DNA of 64,000 bases from Bacillus sp. JCM 19041 (GTDB lineage Bacteria; Bacillota; Bacilli; Bacillales; Bacillaceae_D): the NCBI GenBank assembly GCA_001310375.1, contig BAXC01000002.1, positions 1-64,000 on the forward strand, in the 5' to 3' direction. Made by a program: the position numbers and the translations under genes. Of this stretch, positions 35,540-44,832 are shown one piece after another (the first letter of the stretch is position 1; the number at the start of each line of letters is the position of its first letter). The notes under the pieces are model-generated. The model searched no databases, was not told the DNA's origin, and was given only the letters and a program-made list of their open reading frames with translations.

Positions 35540-37681
35540 ATGTCTAAAGTAGAAAAAACAATAACCGAAATTAAACTAGAAATCTTGGATAGAAAAAACA
35601 AACGTATGACAGTCAAGTTACGCACATTTTTAACGCGTATGGGATATAAACGACGCACTCCTCAATTGGTGGCGGAAGTCGATCGACAGTTAAGACGCGC
35701 TGGCTTGATTGCATATACTGCGAAACGAAGCAAACAATGGTATGAATTAAAAATGGAAGAATGGGTGACCTTTGCTGGTAAGGAAAAAAGGAAAGAGAGG
35801 GATGACAAATTTATTAGGCATATTGAAGTGAAAGAAGGCAATAATCCAATCTCATTGTATGCCCATCAAGAAGATGCCATTGATGCGTTAAATAAAGCTG
35901 TGCATGAACGATTTGCAGGTATCATTGCCATCCCGACAGGTGGAGGGAAAACGTTGACAGCTGTCAGATGGCTTCTCTCTTTTGCGGTTAAAAGGAAGAA
36001 AAAAGTATTGTGGCTCGCACATCGTCATGAACTGCTTGAACAAGCGTTCTATGCATTTAATCAGCAGGCTTATCGTGAACAGCTGAATGGACGCAACTCT
36101 TTCCAGTGCCAGGTTGTTTCTGGACATGCGGAACATGGTCATGCACTAGGAGTAAGTCAGTCAGATGATGTCATTATTGCGAGCAAAGATAGCTTAACCA
36201 GTGGGATCGACCGTTTTCTATTAAATTGGGTAAATGAAGACGAAGAAGTAGTGGTTGTCATTGATGAAGCTCACCACGCGACCGCAAGAACGTATAAACA
36301 TATTATTGATGCAATTAAATTATATAGTCGCCCAATACTACTTGGCTTAACGGCAACACCGTTCCGTACGGTTGAGGCAGAGCAAGGATTGTTAAAGAAA
36401 CTGTTCAGGGATGATATTGTTTACCAAATCGACTTAAGGACACTTATTGCTAGAGGTATATTAGCAAAACCAATTTTTAAAGAGTTACAAACAAAGCTAG
36501 ATCAAGCTTCTGGTTTAACAAATCAGGAGCTGCAAAGTATCAAATCATTGGACATTTTGCCTGATCATATTGCAAGGCGTCTTGCAGATAATGGGAGACG
36601 AAATCAACTAATTGTAGACGAATACACAGTGAACCACGTGCAATATGGTAAAACCCTCATTTTTGCAATCAATCGAAATCATGCAGTTATCTTAAATGAA
36701 CTTTTTAAAAGACAGGGGTTTCGAACGGACTATATTATCTCTAAGAGTGGAAAAACGAATGAAGAGAATCGCGAACGAATTGGCTCGTTTAAGAGAGGTG
36801 AACTTGATGTCTTAATCAATGTCAATATGCTTACGGAAGGGACAGACTTACCCGATGTGAAAACTGTTTTCTTAACACGACCGACAACTTCGCGAATCTT
36901 AATGACGCAAATGATTGGCAGGGCTCTCCGTGGTGGTGAAGCAGGAGGAACCGAACAAGCTTATATTGTGACATTTACTGATGACTGGAAAGAAACGATT
37001 GCTTGGGTCAATCCACGCAAACTGTACAAAGATGAGGCTGCGGACACAGTGAAAACGACGAACCGAAAAAAACCTAACACCGAGAGTATGATTTCCATTC
37101 AGATGAGTGAACAGGCATTGTACGGAGTGGGGGCTGCATTCAGCGAGTCTTTAGTTGAACGGATTCCATTTTTTCAAACTGTCCCAACTGGGATTTACTC
37201 TTTTTCAGACCCCACCATGAACGATCGAAGTGTTGATATACTTGTGTATGATCAATTGGAGGAAAGTTATAAAGCCTTCATTGAAGCGCTTCCTACGCTT
37301 GCTTTATTAGGTGAACAAGAAGCAATCATACAGGCAGAGAATAGCCAATTTAAAAGAAGCAAAGACCACCTTGGTTATGATCGAGGAGATTTAATTAAAT
37401 TGCTTCATTATTATCAAGCAACTGCTGATAAGCCGTCTCTGCTCTTATTTAAGGATAGAGAGAAATTGAATCTACAGGAAGTGGCTGAAGAGATTTATAG
37501 AAATGAACTAGGTGGAGAAAAGAAAAAAGCATATATTGATCAACTCTGGAATGAAGAGGGTAATTTCTATGCTGTCTATTTTGGCTTTAATAAGCTCCAT
37601 TTTCGAAAAAGGTTAGAAACGGAATTGTTGCGGATTGAAGAGCCAGGGTTATATGACGAAGGTGAAAAAAGGCGCGAGTAA
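35540..37681 (+). CDS. Solitary SF2 DEAD/DEAH helicase with N-terminal winged-helix-like and C-terminal unknown domains
   Basis: A 713-residue cytosolic ATPase. Residues 1-80 look like a small basic winged helix. The helicase core has a Q-like LYAHQEDAIDAL, Walker A IAIPTGGGKTLTAVRW, motif II VVVIDEAHHATAR, motif III LLGLTATPFRT, motif V NVNMLTEGTDLPDVK and motif VI TQMIGRALRGG, as in type III restriction/RecQ-like translocases. Residues 490-713 match no family I know. No nuclease domain, methylase or partner gene is adjacent; it stands between glutaminase and a kinase with its own terminator. A role in repair, RNA turnover or defence cannot be decided. Confidence 0.88.
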   Translation: MSKVEKTITEIKLEILDRKNKRMTVKLRTFLTRMGYKRRTPQLVAEVDRQLRRAGLIAYTAKRSKQWYELKMEEWVTFAGKEKRKERDDKFIRHIEVKEGNNPISLYAHQEDAIDALNKAVHERFAGIIAIPTGGGKTLTAVRWLLSFAVKRKKKVLWLAHRHELLEQAFYAFNQQAYREQLNGRNSFQCQVVSGHAEHGHALGVSQSDDVIIASKDSLTSGIDRFLLNWVNEDEEVVVVIDEAHHATARTYKHIIDAIKLYSRPILLGLTATPFRTVEAEQGLLKKLFRDDIVYQIDLRTLIARGILAKPIFKELQTKLDQASGLTNQELQSIKSLDILPDHIARRLADNGRRNQLIVDEYTVNHVQYGKTLIFAINRNHAVILNELFKRQGFRTDYIISKSGKTNEENRERIGSFKRGELDVLINVNMLTEGTDLPDVKTVFLTRPTTSRILMTQMIGRALRGGEAGGTEQAYIVTFTDDWKETIAWVNPRKLYKDEAADTVKTTNRKKPNTESMISIQMSEQALYGVGAAFSESLVERIPFFQTVPTGIYSFSDPTMNDRSVDILVYDQLEESYKAFIEALPTLALLGEQEAIIQAENSQFKRSKDHLGYDRGDLIKLLHYYQATADKPSLLLFKDREKLNLQEVAEEIYRNELGGEKKKAYIDQLWNEEGNFYAVYFGFNKLHFRKRLETELLRIEEPGLYDEGEKRRE

Positions 37682-37697
37682 TTAGGCGCCTTTTTTA
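37665..37697. terminator. Bidirectional terminator after the helicase
   Basis: AAAAAAGGCGC / GCGCCTTTTTT stem with a 10-base loop between convergent genes. Confidence 0.88.
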
Positions 37698-38615
37698 TTA
37701 AAGGGGGTAGTCATTCAAACAAAACAACGTGTTGACAAGACTTTCGAATAACGCTCTTTGGGCAGGTTTCTCCCAATCTTCTGGAACGTCTGCCATGAGC
37801 CACATGACTTCGTCTAAAAAAACATGTTCGATCGTTTGCTGCCAGTGCAAACATTCTTTTTTACTGAGAGTGACATGAGATGAATACCCTTTCAAAAATA
37901 ACGCCCATTCTTTAGTAGTGAACACTCTATTTGGAGCTGAAGGCATTTCATTATGGAATAAGAGCAAACAGAGAGCAAGATCAAATGTTCTAGGGATCCA
38001 AGCAGCATTATCTGGATCAATTAAGTACGGTTCTGGTGTGAAAATTAAGTTATTTGCTTTGTAATCATGGGGAGTAGCAACATGAGGTAATCCCCTGTTT
38101 TTTAAGACTTTCTGTTGATTAACAACTTGAATAAGTTTTTCGTTTAAACGAGATGAATCAATATGTACATCGTATTGATTTGTGAAATCAGAAATGTTTT
38201 CAATACTTTCCTCTACTTCATAATCATAGAAGTCATATACATCATATGTTTTTAACTGGTATGTATTTTCTGCAGGAGACATTGCATGAATCTGTCCTAA
38301 AAGTGCTCCAGCTGCTTGAATTTGTTCAGGTTCTCCTTTATAAACATCGCCATCAATAAATGGATAAACAACATAAACGTCATTATTAATCTGTTTTGGA
38401 TTTGATTCCATTTCTTTTACGGGTGTAACAACAGAAACGCCGTTTGCTGCAAGCATGTTCGTATATTCCATTAATCGCTGTGCTTGAAGCAGGGGACGTT
38501 GGGTACGCTTGGCAATATAGTTGTTTACATGATAGACGGGTGAAAACGGGTAAATGCTTATAGGCTCTTCCTCAGATTGAATTCCGAGTGACTTTAAAAT
38601 GGTTTTTCCACTCAT
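37698..38615 (-). CDS. Aminoglycoside phosphotransferase (APH)-fold kinase-like protein
   Basis: A 305-residue protein with the APH/choline-kinase fold. The catalytic loop reads VATPHDYKANNLIF (canonical H-G-D-x-x-x-x-N), keeping the catalytic Asp and metal-binding Asn but with Pro for the first His. The metal-binding D-x-D is PYLIDPDNAAWIP. The hinge-like NDVYVVYPFIDGD lies near residue 85. The start is ATG 38615, preceded by GGAGG 5 bases upstream; four extra N-terminal codons in the longer frame are not supported. The substrate (small alcohol, antibiotic or spore component, as in CotS/YcbJ relatives) is unknown. Confidence 0.75.
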   Translation of the reverse strand: MSGKTILKSLGIQSEEEPISIYPFSPVYHVNNYIAKRTQRPLLQAQRLMEYTNMLAANGVSVVTPVKEMESNPKQINNDVYVVYPFIDGDVYKGEPEQIQAAGALLGQIHAMSPAENTYQLKTYDVYDFYDYEVEESIENISDFTNQYDVHIDSSRLNEKLIQVVNQQKVLKNRGLPHVATPHDYKANNLIFTPEPYLIDPDNAAWIPRTFDLALCLLLFHNEMPSAPNRVFTTKEWALFLKGYSSHVTLSKKECLHWQQTIEHVFLDEVMWLMADVPEDWEKPAQRALFESLVNTLFCLNDYPL

Positions 38616-38798
38616 GATTACCTCCATAAGATGTCGGATTTATTTGACTATACTGATTGTACCAATGGAAGAGATAGATGGCAATCATTGGATGTATTAT
38701 AGAGAAGAAGTCGTATTTGAGGTGCAATCAAAAGTTTGATTGATTTAAATTAAATAAAGATTATGTGTTTTAAAATTGATAAGAAGGTTATAGAGGAA

Positions 38799-38814
38799 TA
38801 GAAATCGTTTTCAA
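38799..38814 (+). promoter_or_regulatory. cre-like site before the GlcG-FdhA operon
   Basis: TAGAAATCGTTTTCAA differs in one key position (A for G) from the catabolite-responsive element pattern WTGNAANCGNNNNCA, 26 bases before the gene. Confidence 0.4.
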
Positions 38815-38839
38815 ATTTAACAAGAAAGGCGTGTTGAGA

Positions 38840-39265
38840 GTGGAGCTTAATTTGCATATGGCAAAACAGCTTATTGCGGCAGCCGAAGCAGAGGCTGAAC
38901 GTGTTGGTGTACAAATGGTCATTTCTGTTGTAGATAACGGTGGGAACTTAATTGCCGTTCATAGGATGGATGATGCTTGGCTCGCAAGTGTTGAGATTGC
39001 TCAGAATAAGGCATGGACCGCCGTTGCTTTGAAAACGGAAACGAAAGCATTAGAAGAAGCCACCGTTCCAAAGGCAGAATTGTATGGATTAAATACAACA
39101 AATAACGGGCGGATTGTCGTATTTGGTGGTGGAATTCCCCTTAAAAAAGGAGATAAAGTGATAGGCGCAATTGGCGTGAGCGGAAGTAGTGTGGATGACG
39201 ACATCAAGGTTGCTCAAGCCGGTGCTCATGCATTTGAAGGGTTAGTTGCAAGTCATAATACGTAA
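38840..39265 (+). CDS. GlcG/HbpS family heme-binding-like protein
   Basis: A 141-residue protein of the GlcG/HbpS (PduO C-terminal) family: LNLHMAKQLIAAAEAEAERV, then MVISVVDNGGNLIAVHRMDDAW, NKAWTAVALKTET, and the C-terminal GGIPLKKGDKVIGAIGVSGSS. Members bind heme or cofactors and often sit next to alcohol and aldehyde oxidation genes. The start is probably GTG 38840, 10 bases after AAAGG and matching family N-termini; TTG 38834 or GTG 38831 are alternatives. It lies 17 bases before fdhA, so they form an operon. Confidence 0.87.
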   Translation: MELNLHMAKQLIAAAEAEAERVGVQMVISVVDNGGNLIAVHRMDDAWLASVEIAQNKAWTAVALKTETKALEEATVPKAELYGLNTTNNGRIVVFGGGIPLKKGDKVIGAIGVSGSSVDDDIKVAQAGAHAFEGLVASHNT

Positions 39266-39282
39266 TTAAGGAGGGCTTCTTA

Positions 39283-40500
39283 ATGGCTGGAAATCGCGGA
39301 GTTGTTTATATGGGAAAAAAGGGAGTTGAAATTCAAGATATCGAATACCCTGATCTGGTTTTGAAAGATGGTCCAGGGGTCCCGGCTTCAAATGTTGGTC
39401 GAAAATGTGAGCACGGTGTTATTTTGAAAGTGATCACAACAAACATCTGCGGCAGTGACCAGCATATGGTTCGTGGTCGGACAACAGCGCCTGAAGGATT
39501 AGTACTTGGACACGAGATAACTGGCGAAGTCATTGAAGTAGGGAGAGATGTTGAGTTTATCAAAAAAGGTGATCTTGTATCGGTTCCTTTTAATATTGCC
39601 TGTGGTCGTTGTGTCATGTGTCAGGAACAAAAAACACATATTTGTTTAAACGTAAATCCGGATCGCCCAGGTTCGGCTTATGGCTATGTTGATATGGGAG
39701 GATGGGTTGGCGGTCAATCAGAGTATGTAATGGTCCCATATGCTGATTTCCAGTTGCTTGTTTTTCCTAATAAAGAAAAAGCAATGGAAAAAATTCTAGA
39801 TTTAACGATGCTTTCGGATATCTTTCCGACAGGTTTCCATGGTGCCTACACGGCAGGTGTGCAAATAGGATCTACGGTGTATGTGGCGGGAGCTGGGCCG
39901 GTTGGATTGGCGGCAGCTCATTCAGCTCAGTTGCTAGGTGCATCCACAGTCATTGTTGGAGATATGAATGAAGAAAGATTGCAGCAAGCGAAGAGTTTTG
40001 GCTGTGAAACGGTTAATTTACAGAAACATGATCGACTCGGGGAACAAATTGAACAAATCCTTGGTGTACCTGAAGTGGATTCTTCAATTGATGCGGTAGG
40101 GTTTGAAGCTTCTGGACATGGTGAAAATGCTGAAGAACAACCAGCTGCAGTATTAAATACAATTATGGATGTTACTCAAGCAGGCGGGAAGTTAGGAATT
40201 CCAGGACTTTATGTCACAGAAGATCCAGGAGCTGCAGATAAAGATGCACAAACAGGTTCCTTGAAAGTACGATTCGGACAAGGGTGGGCGAAAGCACATA
40301 CTTTCGTTACTGGACAAACCCCAGCGATGCAATACAATCGGCAGTTAATGAAATCGATTCTATCTGGCAACGCCAAAATCGCAAAGGCTGTAAACGCGAC
40401 AGTTATTTCCCTTGATGAAGCACCAAATGGTTACAGTGATTTTGACGGTGGTGCAGCGAAAAAGTTTGTGATTGATCCACATGGCATGTTAAAGAAATAA
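39283..40500 (+). CDS. fdhA: Glutathione-independent formaldehyde dehydrogenase
   Basis: A 405-residue zinc medium-chain dehydrogenase resembling Pseudomonas FdhA and formaldehyde dismutase. N-terminus AGNRGVVYMGKKGVEIQDIE. Catalytic zinc ligands in TTNICGSDQHMVRGR and GHEITGEVIE. The structural zinc cysteines are in CGRCVMCQEQKTHIC. The NAD loop is YVAGAGPVGLAAAHSAQLLGA. The long insertion SSIDAVGFEASGHG and the C-terminal GWAKAHTFVTGQTP are typical of this subfamily rather than ordinary ADH. It oxidises formaldehyde to formate. AAGGAGG precedes the start; a terminator follows. Confidence 0.93.
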   Translation: MAGNRGVVYMGKKGVEIQDIEYPDLVLKDGPGVPASNVGRKCEHGVILKVITTNICGSDQHMVRGRTTAPEGLVLGHEITGEVIEVGRDVEFIKKGDLVSVPFNIACGRCVMCQEQKTHICLNVNPDRPGSAYGYVDMGGWVGGQSEYVMVPYADFQLLVFPNKEKAMEKILDLTMLSDIFPTGFHGAYTAGVQIGSTVYVAGAGPVGLAAAHSAQLLGASTVIVGDMNEERLQQAKSFGCETVNLQKHDRLGEQIEQILGVPEVDSSIDAVGFEASGHGENAEEQPAAVLNTIMDVTQAGGKLGIPGLYVTEDPGAADKDAQTGSLKVRFGQGWAKAHTFVTGQTPAMQYNRQLMKSILSGNAKIAKAVNATVISLDEAPNGYSDFDGGAAKKFVIDPHGMLKK

Positions 40501-40509
40501 ATCTCAAGG

Positions 40510-40539
40510 GTGAGGGTGATTGATATCCCTCACTTTTTT
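40510..40539 (+). terminator. Terminator of the GlcG-FdhA operon
   Basis: GTGAGGG / CCCTCAC stem with a 10-base loop followed by TTTTTT. Confidence 0.82.
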
Positions 40540-40616
40540 AATGTTTATTGGAAGAAGAATGGACTGGTTGTTTTCAGTCTATTCTCCTACAATGGTTAAA
40601 GAGAGGAGGGGGACGA

Positions 40617-42159
40617 GTGCTGAAAGAAACCGATTCTTTAGCGAGTGCCTTAGTTGAAATGACGAAGGCAAACTGCATGTACATGGAAATTAGTAATCAA
40701 GAGGAAAAGAGCATTGGTACAGCTATACTAACTGAAATCAGACAAGCAATCCAATCTGGTTTTGCAGAAATGCCAATTGAAGCCTTCTTAATGCAGAAGC
40801 CAAAATTGGATATGCTTGATCAATTCCAATCATTTCTCGAAAGTGACATGTTTGCAGTGTTAATTGATACTTTATATGACGGGTTATATGTGACTGATGG
40901 TGTTGGGGTAACACTAAAAGTAAATAAGGCGTATGAACGGATTACAGGTGTTACATCAAAGCAAATAGTTGGCATGCATATGCGTGATATGGAAAAATTA
41001 GGTTACATTTCGAGGTCGATTTCTTTAGAAGTAATTAAACAAAAGAAAGCTGTTACAAGGATGCAGTGGCTTGCTAATGGCCGTAATGCAATGGTCTCTG
41101 GGACGCCTGCCTTTAATAAAGACGGTAATATCATCTTTGTGGTTAGTGTTGTTCGTGATATGACCAATCTTTTGGCAATGCAAGCAGAACTTGAGGATTT
41201 GAAAGAATGGCAGGCCGAAATTGATCACCATGTTCTTGCAGGAAAGGACGCTACTTTAGTTATAGAGGCAGAAGAAAGTATTGCTTTTATTAAAACCGCA
41301 AAACGGGTAGCACAGACAACTGCAACGGTGTGTTTGCTTGGCGAGAGTGGTGTAGGCAAGACAAGAGCTGCGGCATTTATTCATGAGCATTCTAAGCGAA
41401 AGGAAAAACCTTTTGTAGTTGTAAATTGTGGTGCTCTTAGTGAATCTTTAATTGAAGCCGAGTTGTTTGGTTATGCACCAGGGGCTTTTACTGGAGCACT
41501 TGCAAAAGGTAAAAAGGGGCTTATTGAAGTGGCAAACGGTGGGACTCTTTTTTAGATGAAATTGGAGAGTTACCACTTTTATTACAAACAAGGTTACTGA
41601 AAGTACTTGATGAATTTCGTTACACTCCGGTCGGGTCAACGGAATTAAAGAAAGTAAATGTCCGAATCATTGCGGCAACAAACAAGTCACTTCGATATTT
41701 AGTTGAACAAGGGCGTTTGCGGGAAGATCTGTACTATCGCTTAGCGGTTGTACCACTGGCAATTAAACCTTTAAGGGAACGTCCAAAAGAAGTTAGGCGA
41801 TTGATTCAGTTATTCCTAAAAGAATTTAATAAGCGCGATGGAAGACAAGTCCAGTTAGAGGAAGAAGCAGTTCAAGCTTTAGAGACATACCAGTGGCCAG
41901 GAATATTCGAGAATTAAAAAATGCAATTGAATTCGTTGTTGCTACTTCTGCAAGTATTCGAGTAGGCTTTGATCAGCTGCCAATACACATAATTCGTGAG
42001 AAATCAGAACAAGGAAAAACATTAAAAGAAGCAGTTCAAACGTTAGAGGAGCGGTTAATTGAAAAAGCAATAGCTGAGCATGGAACGACGAGAGGTGCTG
42101 CGCATGCCTTAGGTATAAGTCAATCTTCACTTGTAACAAAGCGAAATAAGATGCGTTGA
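40617..42159 (+). pseudogene. Sigma-54-dependent PAS activator (module 2), frameshifted
   Basis: Enhancer-binding protein of about 514 residues, starting at GTG 40617 behind GAGGAGGGG. A PAS domain ([22 protein letters not shown]) is followed by the AAA+ core: Walker [23 protein letters not shown] loop in [14 protein letters not shown], Walker [28 protein letters not shown]-terminal helix-turn-helix reads GTTRGAAHALGISQSSLVTKRN. Two breaks are each one lost base in a homopolymer: a T near 41553 (splitting Walker B) and an A near 41903 (WPGNIREL expected). The adjacent -24/-12 promoter at 42235 is its likely target. Confidence 0.93.
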
Positions 42160-42182
42160 TCAAAATTGTAATCATTTGATCA
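42156..42182 (+). promoter_or_regulatory. Candidate enhancer of sigma-54 module 2
   Basis: Two copies of TTGATCA start exactly 20 bases apart (42156 and 42176), i.e. two helical turns, 53-79 bases upstream of the -24 box and overlapping the activator's stop codon. Confidence 0.5.
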
Positions 42183-42234
42183 TAAAACAAATCAACACAT
42201 GAGTCTTAAGAGCATCAGTAAGCGATTTTTGAGT

Positions 42235-42249
42235 TGGCACGGTTTTTGC
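42235..42249 (+). promoter_or_regulatory. Sigma-54 (-24/-12) promoter of module 2
   Basis: TGGCAC-N5-TTGC, an exact match to the consensus, preceded by T and followed by T, 33 bases before the dehydrogenase start. Confidence 0.95.
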
Positions 42250-42282
42250 TACTAATAAGCAAACGATTGGAGGCAAAAACAA

Positions 42283-43440
42283 ATGAGTGTACAAACGTTT
42301 AAAAGCGCTTACAAAATTTTGACAGGAGCTGGTGCAATCTTCCAATTAAGAGAAGAGGTACAGCGGCTAGGAATGAGTAATCCATTAATTGTAAGCGATA
42401 AAATCATTGATCAGGCAGGATTGCTCACAGAGGTTACGAATGTATTAAAAGGGATTTCTTATGGACAGTTTTTAGATGTTCAGCCGGAGCCTGCATTTAC
42501 TGTAGTGGAAGATTGTAAAAAAACGTTTGTGGATGGTCAACATGATGGATTTATCGCAATTGGTGGAGGGAGTGCTATTGATACGGCAAAGGCCGCTTCT
42601 GCTTATGCCACTTACGATGGGGATCTCGATGATTTTATTGGCACGAATTTAGTACCTCGAAAAGGGGCGCCACTAATTGCTATTCCAACGACTGCGGGAA
42701 CAGGATCAGAAGTGACAAATATTGCGATTTTGTCGGATAAACAAGCGCAGTTAAAAAAGGGGATAGCAAGTGATTTTTTATTGCCAGACGTTGCAATTGT
42801 TTCTCCCGAAATGACTCGGACGGCTCCTCCAAGTGTGACAGCGGCAAGTGGAATTGATGCGCTTGTGCATGCAATTGAAGCTTATTTATCTGTACATGCG
42901 TCACCAATAACTGATTCTTTGGCACTGCGCGCAATGAAAATGATCGCGCAAAGTTTGCCAAAAGCTTATGCAAACCCAGACAACTTAGAGGCAAGAGAAG
43001 AAATGGCGACGGCAAGCTTAATGGCGGGAATGGCGTTTGGTAATGCTGGAGTTGGAGCGGTTCATGCACTTGCCTATCCGCTTGGTGGGCGTTTCAATAT
43101 GGCACATGGTGTAAGCAACGCATTGCTTCTGCCTTTTGTCATGGAGGCAAATAAAATTGCTTGTATCGATCGATTAGGAGAGGTGGCTATTGCTCTTGGT
43201 GAGCGTACAACAGAAATGAGTGCTAATGATGCAGCAGATTCGGCTATTTCTGCGATGACACGTTTATGTAGACAAGTGAATATCCCGAGTAGTTTAAAAT
43301 CATTTGGGATTGAACGTGATGATTTAAGCTTCATGGCTGATGACGCAATCCAAATAGACCGCTTATTAAAAAACAATCCGCGTAAGTTGACTCGTGATGA
43401 GATTTATTCAATTTACGAAGATGCTTTTGAAGGGCGGTAA
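42283..43440 (+). CDS. Iron-containing alcohol dehydrogenase (module 2)
   Basis: A 385-residue group III alcohol dehydrogenase, clearly related to but distinct from the module 1 enzyme. NAD-binding motifs: FIAIGGGSAIDTAKAASAY and IPTTAGTGSEVTN. Metal ligands in SGIDALVHAIEAYLS and HALAYPLGGRFNMAHGVSN. AATTGGAGG precedes ATG 42283. With the downstream permease and semialdehyde dehydrogenase it would carry out import, alcohol-to-aldehyde and aldehyde-to-acid steps for an omega-hydroxy acid or diol, such as 4-hydroxybutyrate (inference). A cre-like sequence lies inside codons 6-11. Confidence 0.93.
   Translation: MSVQTFKSAYKILTGAGAIFQLREEVQRLGMSNPLIVSDKIIDQAGLLTEVTNVLKGISYGQFLDVQPEPAFTVVEDCKKTFVDGQHDGFIAIGGGSAIDTAKAASAYATYDGDLDDFIGTNLVPRKGAPLIAIPTTAGTGSEVTNIAILSDKQAQLKKGIASDFLLPDVAIVSPEMTRTAPPSVTAASGIDALVHAIEAYLSVHASPITDSLALRAMKMIAQSLPKAYANPDNLEAREEMATASLMAGMAFGNAGVGAVHALAYPLGGRFNMAHGVSNALLLPFVMEANKIACIDRLGEVAIALGERTTEMSANDAADSAISAMTRLCRQVNIPSSLKSFGIERDDLSFMADDAIQIDRLLKNNPRKLTRDEIYSIYEDAFEGR
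42299..42314 (+). promoter_or_regulatory. cre-like site at the 5' end of the module 2 dehydrogenase
   Basis: TTAAAAGCGCTTACAA matches the strong cre form TTGAAAGCGCTTACAA except one base, within the first codons, where CcpA often blocks elongation. Confidence 0.55.
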
Positions 43441-43446
43441 GTAGAG

Positions 43447-44829
43447 ATGAAGTGGAAGCAGCGGCAACATGGCCAAGAAACACCGTATGTTCTTCTTGGA
43501 CCATTTAAACTTCGAGTTCCATTCGTCCACTATCGTTTTGAGTGGCCAGACTATGTTCAGGGACTGCTCATGTGTGCAGTTGATCTTGCAGCAATCCCTC
43601 TTCTAATGGAATTGTTAGGAATGCCATTTGAAGCGGCGCTCGCGGTTGTTATATTAAACGGCCTTTTCTATTTGACGCACCATTGTTAGGCGATCCAGTT
43701 GTTCCAGGTTGGATTACACCAGCCATACCATTAATTATGATTTATGTATCTGCTTTTCCGGAGGACCAGAAAGTACATGCGCTCATCGCCTTTCAACTTA
43801 CATTAGGTATTCTATCGATTATTTTAGGAATGACAGGGCTAGCTAGTAAAGTCGTTCGATTTGTTCCTAGTGCTATCAAGTCGGGAGTTATTCTCGGTGC
43901 CGGGATTATCGCCATCATTACTATTTTCGAAGTTGGCGGTCGATTTGAATCATTTCCGTGGACAATTTCGATAGCAATCGGCATTGGTTTTTATTTGATG
44001 TTCTCAAAACATTTTCAACGACTAAAAGGAAAAGGCGGTTTGTATGGTTTAATCGGAAAGCTTGGTATTCTTCCAATCATTTTGCTGGCTGTTGTTGTTG
44101 CGCCTTTATTTGGAGAGGCGCCATGGCCTGCCATCGAATGGGGATTTTCAAAACCCGACTTTATCACATTGTGGAATGAATATACGTTATTTGGAGTTGG
44201 TTTTCCTCCACTAATGATGTTCATCACATGTTTGCCAACTGTTTTTGCGGCTTATCTCGTTTTATTTGGTGATATTCTTCAAGCAAAGGCGATTTTAAAA
44301 GAAGCAGATGATGTTCGCCAAGATGAAAAAGTAGACTATAACCCAAACCGAGCTCATTTAATCTTCGGTGGACGTAATACAATGATGAGTATCATCGGAC
44401 CTGATGTGACAATGGCTGGTCCTACTTGGGCAGCGATGCAGGTTGTCATTACAGAAAGATTTAAGGAAGGAAAAATCGATGCATTCGATTTTTGGGGGAA
44501 TGGGTTCATTTCGTTTAGGTACGAACACAGGTTTATTGTTGTTGCCAATCGTGAGTTTAGTTGAACCAATACTCGGGGTCGCGATGGCGTTAACATTATT
44601 AATTCAAGGCTACGTTAGTGTGCGAATCGGCATTTTGGAAGCGAAAAGCCAACGCGATTTAGGTATAGCTGGAATTGTTGCCGCAATCCTTGTGGTAAAA
44701 GGAGCGGCATGGGCGTTCGCAGTGGGTGTTATTCTTTGCTTGCTTATTTATGGCAAACAATTTTTTGAGGGAGAAAACGATCAGACGTTTACGAAAGACG
44801 TTGATGGAGATGAAAAAAGGAGTGCTTAA
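43447..44829 (+). pseudogene. SLC23/NCS2-like multi-pass permease (family uncertain), frameshifted
   Basis: Membrane carrier of about 460 residues with 10-12 helices. The N-terminal block QETPYVLLGPFKLRVPFVHY precedes the first helix. Then come GDPVVPGWITPAIPLIMIYV, RFVPSAIKSGVILGAGIIAI, PLMMFITCLPTVFAAYLVLFG and GRNTMMSIIGPDVTMAGPTW. The layout recalls nucleobase/ascorbate and SulP-type carriers, but I cannot assign a named family. Breaks lie near 43672 (one T lost) and near 44500 (one extra G in a G-run; FWGMGSFRLGTNTG expected). Its operon partners suggest a hydroxy-acid or diol substrate. Confidence 0.8.
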
Positions 44830-44832
44830 TTA

